Shown one piece after another: positions 10,979 to 20,491 of a stretch of DNA of 64,000 nucleotides. This DNA comes from Streptomyces sp. H27-H1. Lineage in GTDB: Bacteria > Actinomycetota > Actinomycetes > Streptomycetales > Streptomycetaceae. The stretch covers positions 47,933-111,932 of the forward strand of contig NZ_JAPNLJ010000026.1 of NCBI RefSeq assembly GCF_026627445.1. The letters run 5' to 3'. Both the position numbers and the translations under genes were made by a program. Position 1 is the stretch's first letter, and every line of letters begins with the position of its first letter. A model generated the notes under the pieces. The model was given only the letters and a program-made list of their open reading frames with translations. It ran no database searches and had not been told where the DNA came from.

Positions 10979-11111
10979 CGTGTCTCCATACTGTTGGGCC
11001 GACGCCGCTCTGCCGGGCCGGCGCCGCCTTCTCGGTCGCGGCAACGCTCCCCTGTCTACCCGATCGGCGGTGTCTTCCGGGTACGGCGCCAGGTAGGAGG
11101 GGTGGTGGAAC

Positions 11112-11528
11112 TCAGCGCTTGCGGGGCTGGTGGAACCGCAGCATGTTGCCGGCCGGATCACGGAAGGCGCAGTCGCGGACGCCGTACGGCTGGTCGATCG
11201 GCTCCTGCAGTACGTCGCCGCCGGCGGCCCGGATGCGTTCGAAGGTGGCGTCGCAGTCGTCGGTGCTGAAGATGACACCGCGCAGCAGCCCCTTGGCCAG
11301 GAGTTCCGTCATGGCCTCCCGGTCGGCGGACGAGGCGTTCGGGTTCGCGACGGGCGGTTCGAGGACGATGTCCACATCGGGCTGTGCGGGCGAGCCGACG
11401 GTCACCCAGCGCATGCCCTCGAACCCGACGTCGTCGCGGACCTCCAGACCGAGAACGTCCCGGTAGAAGGGGATCGCCCTGTCGTGGTCGTCGACGGCGA
11501 TGAAGCACTGCGAAAGGCTGATGTCCAT
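11112..11528 (-). CDS. VOC-family (glyoxalase/bleomycin-resistance fold) protein
   Basis: 138 residues with two beta-alpha-beta-beta-beta modules: SQCFIAVDDHDRAIPFYRDVLGLEVRDD at the start and GVIFSTDDCDATFERIRAAGGDVLQEP with ...FRDPAGNMLRFHQP at the end. VOC proteins are metal-dependent lyases and dioxygenases or drug-sequestering proteins. The terminal H and internal E positions could bind metal. It lies upstream of the uvrA-like gene in the same direction (133 bp apart), so the pair could be co-transcribed; the substrate is unknown. Confidence 0.87.
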   Translation of the reverse strand: MDISLSQCFIAVDDHDRAIPFYRDVLGLEVRDDVGFEGMRWVTVGSPAQPDVDIVLEPPVANPNASSADREAMTELLAKGLLRGVIFSTDDCDATFERIRAAGGDVLQEPIDQPYGVRDCAFRDPAGNMLRFHQPRKR

Positions 11529-11611
11529 GGGTTTCACGCTACGGGCGGGTGGGCGGCCGGCGCTTCTCCATTCCTGACCGGAATGCCGGCCGCCGGTCGG
11601 CGCCCTCGGGA

Positions 11612-14404
11612 TCACGGGCCGGCGGCCGGCAGTACGGAGAGCCAGTCGCCCGCCGCGAAGGCGTCGGCGCCGACCACGGTGCGGCCGGTGCGCGGGGCGG
11701 CGAGGGTGAGCACGCCCTCGGTGCGGCCGGCGGCGAAACGGGGGGCGCCGACGGTGATGACGACGGCCCGTTTGCCGGTGGTCCGTCGGAACTCCGCGAG
11801 GCAGCGCAGTCGCAGGGCGGCCTCCTTGCGGTCGACGGCCTGCGGCGCGTACGGCTGTACGACGGCCACCGCGCCCGTGCCCGGCTCCCCGGCGGCCGCC
11901 GCGAGGGCCGCGCGCAGGGCCTTGATCCGCTCCAGCCCGCCGCCGTCGAGGGTGCGGCGCGTGGAGCCGGGCGGCAGGAACCGTACGCCCCGGTGGACGA
12001 AGGCCGGGCGGCCGGTGCCGGTCAGCGCGAAGTCGACGGCGGTGGTCCGGGCGGCTCCGGCCGGGGCCGTCCGGACCCCGGCGGGTTCGACCGCGAACCG
12101 CCAGGGCCGGGAATCCACCCGGGCCGCCGTGGCCACGATCGGATCCGGGGCGTCGGCGGTACGGACGACCCCGGTCGGCGGTGTCCGCGCCGCCAGGGTG
12201 TCCACCACCAGCCGGGCGGCGGCGGGGGGCGCGGCGACCCCGGCTCTGGCGCGGGCCGCCGCGGGGGCGGTGGCCGAGAGCCGGGTCACGGTGAACGGGC
12301 GCTCCGCCATCGCCGGGAGCGGCAGGCTGATCTCCCGCCAGCCGGTCCAGTCCACGGCGGGCCCGCGCAGGGTGGTGGCGGCCCCGTCGCCGTCGGCGAG
12401 TTCCACGGCGGGCCGGGCTCCGGAGCCGTCGCCCTTGACCCACACGGAGAGCGACCGGGCCAGTTCGGGGATCCACAGCGGCCGGGGCGGGGCCGCCGCG
12501 GCGGCCCCGCCCCCGGTGGGCGGTGCGAGGGCGAGCCCCCGGCCCGGACGGCCCTCCCCGGGCGCGGCGCCCGGACCGGTCCAGCGTGCGACGTCCTGCA
12601 GATCCGCGAGCGGCCGGTCCGACAGGCCCACCCCGAGGGCCAGTTCGGCCCGGGCCGGGGAGGTACCGGAGGCGCCGCGTACCGTGGCGCGCAGCTGCCC
12701 CGCGGCGTTCGGGACTCGGGCGGTCACCGTGAATCCGCCGCGCCCGTCATCGGCGACGCTCCACCGGGAGCGGTCGAAATCGAGCTGCACGTCACGGGGT
12801 TCGACCACGGCGGCGGCGCCCTGCGCGTCGTACCCGGTCAGTACGAACCGCGCCCGCTCCCCCACCTCCGCGAGCCCGATCCGTTCCGGGACGGCCCGGA
12901 TCCGGGTCACCGGCCCGAGGACGTCGAGGCGGAGCGCACCGCGCGCCGCCCCGAGCTCCGCGCGGGCCTCGACCGGGCCGGGGGCGGACGCACGCAGCCC
13001 CCCGCCGGAGTCGATCCGGCCCGCGCCCCCCGAGAGGGACCACACCGGAGCCTTCTGCGGCGCGGGCACCGGGCCGAGGTGCGCGGTGTGCGGGATCGCC
13101 CTGAGCGTCCGGGTGAGGCCGGGGAAGGCGCGCGCGGCCCCGCCGACGGGCTCGATCCGGTAGCCGGCGGCGCGGCCGGAGCCGGCCGGGACGGTCAGGA
13201 CGAGGCCGTTGGGGACCGGGCGCTGGCGGCCGTCGGACGGGGAGTTCTCCAAGGTCAGGGCCGTCTCCCCGGTGAGCGCGGCGAGCAGGGTCGAGGAGCC
13301 GCCGCCGTCGAGGTTGAGGGCCTCGTAGGCGCCGAGCCGGTGCATCATCCGGCCGAGCGCCGTCAGGGTCAGCCCGCCGCTGTCGCGCTGGCGGCCGTCC
13401 ACGGTGACCAGGCGCGCCCGGCGGCCGTCGCGGGAGAAACCGACTGCGGTGCGCGGGGCGGCCGCGTTGTTCGGCTCGCCGTCGTGGTTCTGCGGGACCC
13501 CGGCCACCACGAGCGCCTCCCGGCCGCCGACCGCGCTCACGGGGAGCGGTCCACCCCCGGCCGCCACCGGCCGGGCCGCTACGGCAACCGCGTCCCCGGG
13601 GCGCAGGGCGGCGAGTTCCGGCGCCGCGGCGCCGGCCGCGAACAGCAGGATGGTGCCGGGTGCGGGGCGCTCCCGGCGCGCGGGCCGCCGCAGCGCCGCG
13701 CGCACGGCGGCGACCCGGCCGTCGCGCAGCTCCACCGCCGGTCCGGACGCGGGGAGCCCTTCCGCCGGCCAGTCGGCGGTGTAGGCGGCGAAGCCCTCGG
13801 CCGGCGGGCGCGCGGTGTTGAATCCGGCGAGCGGGCGGACCGCGCCGCCGGGCAGGGTGACGCTCCCGTCGAGCGCCAGGCGCAGCACCCGCCCGAGCCC
13901 GCCGGCGTCGAAGGCGACGGCCCGGCCGGAGCCGGGCGAGGCCGCGTGCAGCAGCCGTCCGGCGCCGATGCCGGGGCCGAGCGGGGCGCCCGTACCCCGG
14001 ATGTCGAAGAAGTCCCCGTTCACCGCGGCGACCACCCGGCGGCCAGGCCCGGCGGGGTGGCGGGCGGCGGAGTCGGAGACGGTGGCGGCGCCCCGGCCGC
14101 CGAGGTACTCCGCGCGCACGCCGGAGCCGGCAGCCGCAGCCGTACCCGCCCCGGTACCGGTACCCGTACCCGTACCCGCGATCTGGACGTCGAGCTCGTC
14201 GATGCGGAGCCACCGGTCGGCTTCGAGCCGGTCGTACGATTCCAGCCGCACCCCGGGAGCGATCTGCCGGGCGGTACGAGCCGTCTCGATCCCCGCGATC
14301 TGGCCGCCGCCGGAGGCGTGGGCCGGCGGTGGCGCCGGGGCCACGAGCAGCGCGGTGAGCAGGGTCGGCAGCAAGACCGGCAACAGCGGGCGAAGGGTGG
14401 CCAT
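11612..14404 (-). CDS. Secreted phosphodiester glycosidase (NAGPA domain) protein
   Basis: 930 residues. A signal peptide (MATLRPLLPVLLPTLLTALL...AHA) is followed at about 100-410 by a NAGPA-type domain with VNGDFFD, TAVGFSRDGRRARLVTVDGR and EALNLDGGGSSTL, the conserved acidic and Ser/Gly motifs of the family that removes GlcNAc from phosphodiesters. The C-terminal half (about 420-930) is Ala/Gly/Pro-rich and contains likely beta-sandwich regions I cannot name. A run of alternating Gly-Thr (near residue 75) comes from a simple repeat at about 14151-14178. The ATG at 14404 is preferred over 14464 because it begins a proper signal peptide. Probable role: hydrolysis of a cell-wall or exported glycan. 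Confidence 0.85.
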   Translation of the reverse strand: MATLRPLLPVLLPTLLTALLVAPAPPPAHASGGGQIAGIETARTARQIAPGVRLESYDRLEADRWLRIDELDVQIAGTGTGTGTGAGTAAAAGSGVRAEYLGGRGAATVSDSAARHPAGPGRRVVAAVNGDFFDIRGTGAPLGPGIGAGRLLHAASPGSGRAVAFDAGGLGRVLRLALDGSVTLPGGAVRPLAGFNTARPPAEGFAAYTADWPAEGLPASGPAVELRDGRVAAVRAALRRPARRERPAPGTILLFAAGAAAPELAALRPGDAVAVAARPVAAGGGPLPVSAVGGREALVVAGVPQNHDGEPNNAAAPRTAVGFSRDGRRARLVTVDGRQRDSGGLTLTALGRMMHRLGAYEALNLDGGGSSTLLAALTGETALTLENSPSDGRQRPVPNGLVLTVPAGSGRAAGYRIEPVGGAARAFPGLTRTLRAIPHTAHLGPVPAPQKAPVWSLSGGAGRIDSGGGLRASAPGPVEARAELGAARGALRLDVLGPVTRIRAVPERIGLAEVGERARFVLTGYDAQGAAAVVEPRDVQLDFDRSRWSVADDGRGGFTVTARVPNAAGQLRATVRGASGTSPARAELALGVGLSDRPLADLQDVARWTGPGAAPGEGRPGRGLALAPPTGGGAAAAAPPRPLWIPELARSLSVWVKGDGSGARPAVELADGDGAATTLRGPAVDWTGWREISLPLPAMAERPFTVTRLSATAPAAARARAGVAAPPAAARLVVDTLAARTPPTGVVRTADAPDPIVATAARVDSRPWRFAVEPAGVRTAPAGAARTTAVDFALTGTGRPAFVHRGVRFLPPGSTRRTLDGGGLERIKALRAALAAAAGEPGTGAVAVVQPYAPQAVDRKEAALRLRCLAEFRRTTGKRAVVITVGAPRFAAGRTEGVLTLAAPRTGRTVVGADAFAAGDWLSVLPAAGP

Positions 14405-14615
14405 CCGAGCAGGATCATCCGGCCGCGCGCATATGAGTACATGAACACAGCGCGAGTCCGGCAACTGTCAGCCATTCGCCCGCACCCGCCTCCAGAACCC
14501 CTCCGAGCCGCCCGAAGGCCCTGTACCGGGATCTTGTGTCTGCCATATCTTCGACCGTGTCCGCATGTCAGCGGGCCTTCTTCACATGCCATTTGTCCCC
14601 GGGGGGTACAACTTC

Positions 14616-15398
14616 ATGTCCTTCAGCGCGACCAACTCGCCGCCACCCGTCGACCCCTACCAGCAGGCGCCGCCGCAGGCCGCCGCGGTACAGCCGTCGC
14701 CGGACTTCGCCAAGCAGCCCCTCACCTCGCGGCCCCTCACCTCGCTGCGCCCGCCCGGGAGTCTCGCGGCGGCCCTGACCGTCCTGCTCTCGCTCTGCGG
14801 CCTGTACGCCCTGCTCATGGCCGGAACCGGCCTGTACGCCGGTGCGGTCCTGCGCGCCGGGAGCTACCCGGGCGCGGGCGCCGAGGACGGCAACACCCTC
14901 CCGGACACCTTGATGGCCCTGACCGGCCTCCTGGAGATTCCGATCCTGATCGCCACGGCGGCCGTGTTCGTCACCTGGTTCCACCGTGTCCACCACAACG
15001 CCCGGATCCTCGGCCAGGACGCGGTCACCCGGTCCGGGGCCTGGGCCATCGGTGGCTGGTTCGTGCCCTTCGCCTTCCTCCGCATCCCATACAAGATGGC
15101 GAAGGAGATCTGGACGGCCAGCCTCCAGCGCGGACCTGACGGCGCCTACCGGCACGTCTCGACCGCACCCATCACCGCATGGTGGCTGGTGTGGATCACC
15201 GCACTGCTGGCCAGCCGCGTCTACGACACCCTGTACGGCCGCGCCACCGATGCGGACGGGCTCGCCACCGCCGCGACCGCCGCCGCCGTGTACGGAGTGG
15301 TGCTCCTCGCGGCCTCCGCCCTCGCGATCCGCTTCGTGCGCGGGCTGACGGCGCTGCAGATCACCAAGGGCGCGGAGGGCCCCTACGCGGCCGAGTAG
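14616..15398 (+). CDS. DUF4328 integral membrane protein
   Basis: 260 residues with a Pro/Gln-rich cytoplasmic N-terminus (PPPVDPYQQAPPQAAAV) and about five or six hydrophobic segments. The conserved DUF4328 core is visible: FVTWFHRVHHNARILG, WAIGGWFVPFAFLRIPYKMAKEIW and WWLVWITALL. Function is unknown. I chose the ATG at 14616 because GGGGGG lies 9 nt upstream; in-frame ATGs at 14565 and 14586 have no such site. It faces the SpoIIE phosphatase gene head-on, with only 53 bp between stops and no clear hairpin. Confidence 0.8.
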   Translation: MSFSATNSPPPVDPYQQAPPQAAAVQPSPDFAKQPLTSRPLTSLRPPGSLAAALTVLLSLCGLYALLMAGTGLYAGAVLRAGSYPGAGAEDGNTLPDTLMALTGLLEIPILIATAAVFVTWFHRVHHNARILGQDAVTRSGAWAIGGWFVPFAFLRIPYKMAKEIWTASLQRGPDGAYRHVSTAPITAWWLVWITALLASRVYDTLYGRATDADGLATAATAAAVYGVVLLAASALAIRFVRGLTALQITKGAEGPYAAE

Positions 15399-15451
15399 AC
15401 CGCGAAACCCTTCCGGCCCTCGATGTACCGTCCGCCCCGGCGGGCCCGCGC

Positions 15452-17704
15452 CTACACCGTGCCGGGCTCCCGGGGCGGGAGGGGCGACCCCGCGACGGCG
15501 CCGCCCTGGCCCGCTCCGCTCTCCCGGTGAGGTCCGCCGGGTTCGCCCGGTTCGCCCGGTTCGCCCGCTCGGCCCTGCCCGTCAGGTCCGCCGGATCCGT
15601 CCGGTTCGCCCGCTCCGTCGGGCCCGCCCGGGATCGCGAACTCGCACCACACGCACTTCCCGCTGCCCCGCGGCTCCACGCCCCAGGTATCCGCGAGCCG
15701 GTCCACCAGCATCAGCCCGCGTCCCGACACCGCCCAGTCGTCGGCCTCCCGGCGCCGCGGCAGGGCGCTGCTGGTGTCATCCACCTCGATCCGGATCCGG
15801 CCCTCCGGGGTCAGCCGCATGCTGACTCCGCCGACACCGTCCGTGTGGACCAGCGCGTTGGTCATCAGCTCGTCCGCCGCCAGCTCGATCTCGTCGGCCT
15901 GACCCCGCGCACCCCACGCCGCGGCGGCCGCCCGGATCAGGTGGCGGGCCATCGCCGGGGCGTCCGGGTCCCCGGGGGTGAGGCGGTGGCGCAGCGGGCC
16001 GCCGCCGCGCGGGAGCGGGGTGCCGCGCCGGCGCAGCAGGAGCAGGGCCATGTCGTCCCCGCCGCCCGAGTCGCCGACCAGCTCGCACAGGACGTCGGCG
16101 AGTTCCTCCACGTCGGCCGGACCGCTCCGGACCGCCTCCATGAGCTCGCTCATCCCGGTGTCGAGATCCCCGCCGGGCCGCTCGGTCAGACCGTCCGTGC
16201 ACAGCAACAGGGTGTCTCCGGGGTGCAGTTCGAGGCTGGTGACGGGGTATCCCGTACCGGTGGCGGCAGAGGCGTCCGGGGCGCCGGCCGCGCCCGGCTC
16301 GTGCGCCGCCAGGCCCAGCGGCAGCCCGCCCGCCACCCGGACCCGGTGGCAGCTGCCGTCGCCGCGCCGCACCACCGGGTCGAGGTGCCCGGCGCGGACC
16401 AGCTCGGCCATGCCGCTGGTGAGGTCGATCTGGGCGTAGGTGCAGGTGGCGAAGCGTTCCGTTTCCAGGTCCCGCAGGAAGGCCGAGGCCCGTGCCATGG
16501 CCGTGCCGGGGGTGTGGCCCTCGGCGACGTACGCGCGCAGCGCGATGCGCAGCTGGCCCATGACGGCGGCGGCGTCCGTGTCGTGCCCCTCCACGTCGCC
16601 GATCATCACGCCGACCCGGCCCGCGCCGAGCGGGACCACGTCGTACCAGTCGCCGCCGATGTCCCGCCCCATCCGGGCGGCCCGGTACCGTACGGCGATC
16701 AGCGCACCCGCCACCTCCGGGATCCGGCGCGGCAGCATGGCCTTCTGGAGGCCTTCGGCGAGGTCGTGCTCCTGCTCGAAGAGGATGGCCCGCTGGAGGC
16801 TCTGCGCGATGCCGCTGCCGAGGGCCATCAGCACGTTGCGTTCCTCGGCGTCGAAGTCCCCGTCCCGGGTGTAGAGCAGCCCGAGCGCGCCGACGGGCCG
16901 GCCCTGGGCGATCAGCGGCAGGTAGACCCCGCTGCGGACGGACAGCGGCTCGATGTACGGCCACAGGCCCGGGTAGCGGTCCTGGAACTCCTCGCGGGAG
17001 CCCAGGTACACCGGCCGCAGGGTCCGTACCGCCTCGCTCATGGGCAGGGGTGCGTCGATCCGCGTGTACTCGATCTCCGGAACGTACGCGCCCAGCTGCC
17101 CCTCCGCGACCAGGTGGATCCGGCCGCCGTCGACGACGCCGAGCATGACGCTGACCGCGCCGAGGTGACCGAGGGCCTCGGGGTCCTTGAGGACGTCGGT
17201 GACGTCGTTGACGGTGCGGGCGTGCGCGAGGATCGCCGTGGTCCGCTCGACGACCCCGGTCATCCTGCGCCGGCCCTCGTCGCGCTCCCCGGCCGCGCCG
17301 GGCTCGCCCGGGTCATGGGCGGCGTCGCGGATGATCCCGATGATCCGGTACGGATGCCCGCGCGGGTCCCGCAGGATGCGGCCCTGGACGTGCATCCAGC
17401 CCGGGGATCCGTCCCGGCCGCGGCTGCGCACGTAGGCGCCGTAGTGGCTGCGGCCCGCCTTCAGCGCCTGCGCGACCCGGGCGTCGAGCCGGATCTCCTC
17501 ACCGGGCGCCAGGCGTGCCCGCAGGCCGTCGGGGGTGCCGGTGAACTCTTCGGGACGCAGGTCGAGGACCTCGAAGGCGGTGGTGTCCAAATGCATCTGC
17601 CCGCTGTCGAGGTCCCAGTCGAAGGTGCCCATGCGGTTGAGCGAGAGGCTCGTGTCCGTCCGGGCAGGCCACTCGACCGGCGGGGTCACTCCCCTTTCGG
17701 CCAC
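15452..17704 (-). CDS. PAS-GAF-SpoIIE phosphatase with C-terminal RsbW-type ATPase domain
   Basis: 750 residues. Domain order: PAS (about 20-130, FDWDLDSGQMHLDTTAFEVLDL), GAF (about 150-310), PP2C/SpoIIE phosphatase (about 335-560, with DIGGDWYDV, GDVEGHDTDAA and GDDMALLLL metal motifs), and HATPase_c_2 (about 590-700, ADELMTNALVHT, SGRGLMLVDRLADTWG). Such proteins switch anti-anti-sigma partners by combining phosphatase and kinase-like activities in response to PAS/GAF signals. The usual GHG of the second metal motif reads GHD here. The tail is a Gly-Glu-Pro repeat encoded by short tandem repeats. The start is GTG; an in-frame GTG five codons later has a purine-rich stretch directly before it. 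Confidence 0.9.
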   Translation of the reverse strand: MAERGVTPPVEWPARTDTSLSLNRMGTFDWDLDSGQMHLDTTAFEVLDLRPEEFTGTPDGLRARLAPGEEIRLDARVAQALKAGRSHYGAYVRSRGRDGSPGWMHVQGRILRDPRGHPYRIIGIIRDAAHDPGEPGAAGERDEGRRRMTGVVERTTAILAHARTVNDVTDVLKDPEALGHLGAVSVMLGVVDGGRIHLVAEGQLGAYVPEIEYTRIDAPLPMSEAVRTLRPVYLGSREEFQDRYPGLWPYIEPLSVRSGVYLPLIAQGRPVGALGLLYTRDGDFDAEERNVLMALGSGIAQSLQRAILFEQEHDLAEGLQKAMLPRRIPEVAGALIAVRYRAARMGRDIGGDWYDVVPLGAGRVGVMIGDVEGHDTDAAAVMGQLRIALRAYVAEGHTPGTAMARASAFLRDLETERFATCTYAQIDLTSGMAELVRAGHLDPVVRRGDGSCHRVRVAGGLPLGLAAHEPGAAGAPDASAATGTGYPVTSLELHPGDTLLLCTDGLTERPGGDLDTGMSELMEAVRSGPADVEELADVLCELVGDSGGGDDMALLLLRRRGTPLPRGGGPLRHRLTPGDPDAPAMARHLIRAAAAAWGARGQADEIELAADELMTNALVHTDGVGGVSMRLTPEGRIRIEVDDTSSALPRRREADDWAVSGRGLMLVDRLADTWGVEPRGSGKCVWCEFAIPGGPDGAGEPDGSGGPDGQGRAGEPGEPGEPGGPHRESGAGQGGAVAGSPLPPREPGTV

Positions 17705-17918
17705 AGCTTCAGGGTCTCACCCTTCGGCGGTCCGTGCCGGTCCGTGCCGGTCCCGCCGAGGGGGCCGGCCCCCTCCGGCTGCGCTCCTCACACCCCGGAG
17801 CGTGGAGATTCGGCGCGAAAAGGGACCAAAGTCCCGGCCTGTCGCGACTTTCACCCAATAGGCGACTTGTACGATCTCTCGAAGATCGATTCGTTCATGA
17901 TCATCTTTGCTGGCGTCA

Positions 17919-17942
17919 GGAACCCCCGGGTGCGGGTTCGTT
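17919..17942 (+). promoter_or_regulatory. Candidate ECF sigma-E-type promoter of the SPFH-NlpC/P60 operon
   Basis: GGAAC (17919-17923), a 15-bp spacer and CGTT (17939-17942) match the layout of envelope-stress ECF sigma promoters of actinobacteria. Transcription would start near 17950, 8 nt before the GTG at 17958. This excludes the earlier in-frame TTG at 17907 as start. Confidence 0.45.
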
Positions 17943-17957
17943 GACGCCCACGGCTGT

Positions 17958-19385
17958 GTGGGGTGTGGCTTGTCGCAAGCGCCGAAGAGGACCGGAGAAC
18001 CGGCCGAGGGACCGAAGGCGGGGGCCGAAGGAGGAACGGGAACAGCAGCGGGAGCCGCACGGACCCCCGGACGAATATCCGCCCCGCTCACCGGCTCCGC
18101 CCACTTCGAAGCCGCCACGCGGCACGGCCCCGCCACACCGCAGGACGCGGACTCCGGCCACGGCGCGGACTCCGGACCCGGCCACAGCTCCGGCCCCGGC
18201 CCCGCCGGCTCCCCTGGGGCCCGCGCCGGTCGCGCGAGCCTGGTCGTACGGCCGTACCGGGATCCGCTCGTCCTCGGGCCGCTCTTCCGTGACGAGGAAC
18301 CGGCCGACACCCCCGCCGCGAACCCCGCCTCCCCCAACGGCCCGGCCGCTCCCGTGGGCCCGGGCGGAGTCCGCCGACCCGGCGGCCAGGCGGACCCCGA
18401 CACCCTTCGGCAGGCCGCCGTGCGCGCGGTGATACCCCGCCCCGCCGCACCGGCGACGGAGGCGCCGGCCCAGCCGCGGACGCTGCCCGCCGTGCTCGGC
18501 CCCGAGCTCACCGAGCATCCCGCGCGGGCCTGCTCCGGCTGGTGGGCCCTGCTCACCGCCGCGCCGTCCGCGGCAGGCGCCGCCGCCCTCCCGCGGTTCG
18601 AGGAGCTCCGCCTCTCCGCCTCCCCCGCCGAGGCCTGGCCCCTGGCCGTCGTCGTGTCCTGCGCACTCCTCACCCTCACCGCGCTCGCCGGACTGCGGCG
18701 CGGGCGCGCCGGCCAGGCCTGGTCGCTGGCCCTCTTCGGCCGCTACCGGGGCACGATCCGGCGTACCGGCCTCATCTGGTCCAACCCGCTGCCCCGGTAC
18801 ACCCGCGTCGACGTACGGCTGCGCCACTGGCGCAGCGAGCCTCTCTGCGTCTTCGACTCCGAGGGCACCGCGCTGCGGACCGTCGTCCTCGTCGTGTGGC
18901 GGGTCAAGGACACCGCCCGCGCACTGCTCGCGGTCGACAACCACACCGCGTACCTGCGCGGCCAGGTGGAGTCCGCGACCGCCCGGGTGCTCTCCCGGAT
19001 GCCGGCCGACTCCTTCGGCCCGGAGCCGGCGAAACCGGAGACCCTGCGCGACACCGAGGCCGTCGGCAACGAGCTGACCCGGCTGCTCGCCGCCGAATGC
19101 AAGGCGGTCGGCGTCGAAGTCTTCTCCGCCCGGCCCCTGCACGTCGATTACGCCCCCGAGGTCGCCGCCGCGATGCAGCGCCGCCGGATCGCCTCGATCG
19201 ACGCCCGGCACCGGGACTCCGTCCTCACCTCCGTGCTCGACGCGGTCGACGCGGTCGACGACACCGTCCACCGGATGTCGGACCGCGGGCTCGTGGGCCT
19301 GGACGACTACGAACGCAAGGCCCTGGTCAAGGACTTGACCGTGGCCTTCTACACGGCGCGCGGCCCTGCCGCCGACGCCCGCTGA
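17958..19385 (+). CDS. SPFH/band-7 membrane protein with long disordered N-terminus
   Basis: 475 residues. The first 180 residues are Gly/Pro/Ala-rich and disordered. Hydrophobic segments lie near 215-230 and 235-255. The SPFH domain follows (about 265-420): FGRYRGTIRRTGLIWSNPLP, VDVRLRHWRSEPLCVFDSEG, VVWRVKDTARALLAVDN and VGVEVFSARPLHVDYAPEVA. A helical C-terminus ends AVDAVDDTVHRM...DLTVAFYTARG. SPFH proteins oligomerise and organise membrane microdomains. The start (GTG 17958, or TTG 17970) is uncertain; no start codon occurs in frame between there and the conserved core. The NlpC/P60 gene follows after 29 bp, so an operon is likely. Confidence 0.82.
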   Translation: MGCGLSQAPKRTGEPAEGPKAGAEGGTGTAAGAARTPGRISAPLTGSAHFEAATRHGPATPQDADSGHGADSGPGHSSGPGPAGSPGARAGRASLVVRPYRDPLVLGPLFRDEEPADTPAANPASPNGPAAPVGPGGVRRPGGQADPDTLRQAAVRAVIPRPAAPATEAPAQPRTLPAVLGPELTEHPARACSGWWALLTAAPSAAGAAALPRFEELRLSASPAEAWPLAVVVSCALLTLTALAGLRRGRAGQAWSLALFGRYRGTIRRTGLIWSNPLPRYTRVDVRLRHWRSEPLCVFDSEGTALRTVVLVVWRVKDTARALLAVDNHTAYLRGQVESATARVLSRMPADSFGPEPAKPETLRDTEAVGNELTRLLAAECKAVGVEVFSARPLHVDYAPEVAAAMQRRRIASIDARHRDSVLTSVLDAVDAVDDTVHRMSDRGLVGLDDYERKALVKDLTVAFYTARGPAADAR

Positions 19386-19414
19386 AAACACCCCCGATGG
19401 AAAAGGAACCTTGC

Positions 19415-20338
19415 ATGCGCACGCCCGAGTTCACCGAGGAAATACCCGACAGCTGTGACTGCGCCGGCTGCGCGCGCGGTGCGACGGCCATGACGGCCGC
19501 CGCCGCCCGCCGCCGCCGCTGCACCCTGCGCGGCGCCGTGGTCGCGGCCGTCGGCGCCACGATGCTGGTGGGCACCGGAGCGGGCGCCGCGTCCGCCGAA
19601 CCGGCGCCGGCGCACGCGGGGTGGGACGGCTCGAAGTACTGGTACAAGGATGCGACCGGCTGGTGGCGCTGGACCTCGCACTACAGCAAGTACGTCGGGA
19701 ACAGCGGAGGTTCCTCCGCCGGCTCCTCGTCTTCCGCTTCCTCGTCCTCGTCCTCCTCCGTACGCACCTCCGAGCCGACCTTCCGAGGCCGTGCGGGCTG
19801 GGACGCGTCGGACCGCGTGTACTGGTACAAGGACGCCACCGGCTGGTGGCGCTGGACCAGCCACAAGGACAAGTACGAGCGCTTCGCCGGCGGCTCCGGC
19901 TCCGGATCCTCCTCCGGCTCGTCCAGCTCCTCCGGCTCTTCCGGCTCTTCCGGCTCTTCCGGCACCCCCATCCGGCAGGGCACGGAGGGCGCCATCGCCT
20001 TCGCCAACAGCCACCTCGGCGACCCGTACGTCTGGGGCGGCAACGGCCCCCACGGCTGGGACTGCTCGGGCCTGGTCCAGGCCGCGTACCGCTCCGCGGG
20101 CATCACCCTGCCCCGCGTGGCCGCCGACCAGTACCGGGCCACCACCCCGATCTCCCGCTCCGAACTGCGCCGCGGAGACCTGGTGTTCTGGACCTCGAAC
20201 GGCAGCGTGTCGGGCATCCACCACGTCGCCGTCCACCTCGGCGGCGGCAAATACATCGAGGCCCCCCGCCCGGGCAAGCAGGTCCGGGTCTCCAATTTCA
20301 GCGCGTACAACCCGAACATGTACGGGCGCGTCCGCTAG
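19415..20338 (+). CDS. Secreted NlpC/P60 cysteine peptidase with duplicated Trp-rich repeat
   Basis: 307 residues. A signal sequence (about 25-62) is followed by two copies of an aromatic repeat, WYKDATGWWRWTSH, at about 74-90 and 145-161, separated by Ser-rich linkers. The C-terminal NlpC/P60 domain (about 190-307) keeps the catalytic Cys217 in WDCSGL and His270 in HHVAVHLG, and KYIEAP supplies the third position. Family members cut peptidoglycan stem peptides. The duplicated repeat is probably a wall-binding module; I do not recognise it as a named family. The ATG has AAAGGA upstream. The gene is downstream of the SPFH gene and followed by a terminator. Confidence 0.9.
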   Translation: MRTPEFTEEIPDSCDCAGCARGATAMTAAAARRRRCTLRGAVVAAVGATMLVGTGAGAASAEPAPAHAGWDGSKYWYKDATGWWRWTSHYSKYVGNSGGSSAGSSSSASSSSSSSVRTSEPTFRGRAGWDASDRVYWYKDATGWWRWTSHKDKYERFAGGSGSGSSSGSSSSSGSSGSSGSSGTPIRQGTEGAIAFANSHLGDPYVWGGNGPHGWDCSGLVQAAYRSAGITLPRVAADQYRATTPISRSELRRGDLVFWTSNGSVSGIHHVAVHLGGGKYIEAPRPGKQVRVSNFSAYNPNMYGRVR

Positions 20339-20371
20339 GCGGCCGCCCCCGACTGAGTCTCCACTCGGTCC

Positions 20372-20398
20372 GGTGCCCCGGCGTCTTGCCGGGGCACC
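20372..20398 (+). terminator. Terminator after the NlpC/P60 gene
   Basis: A perfect 11-bp GC-rich stem (GGTGCCCCGGC) with the 5-nt loop GTCTT, 33 nt after the stop codon. Confidence 0.8.
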
Positions 20399-20491
20399 GC
20401 TGTCCAGTCCGCCTCGGCCACTTTCCGGACGCGTCCGGAAAATCCTGAACAGCGAAGCCAATCACCGGCCCCCCTCGGAAGTGGATCACGG

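Noticed and set aside
17907..17957. TTG at 17907 as the SPFH start
   Set aside because: A sigma-E-like promoter overlaps it, and no ribosome-binding site precedes it; GTG 17958 fits better.
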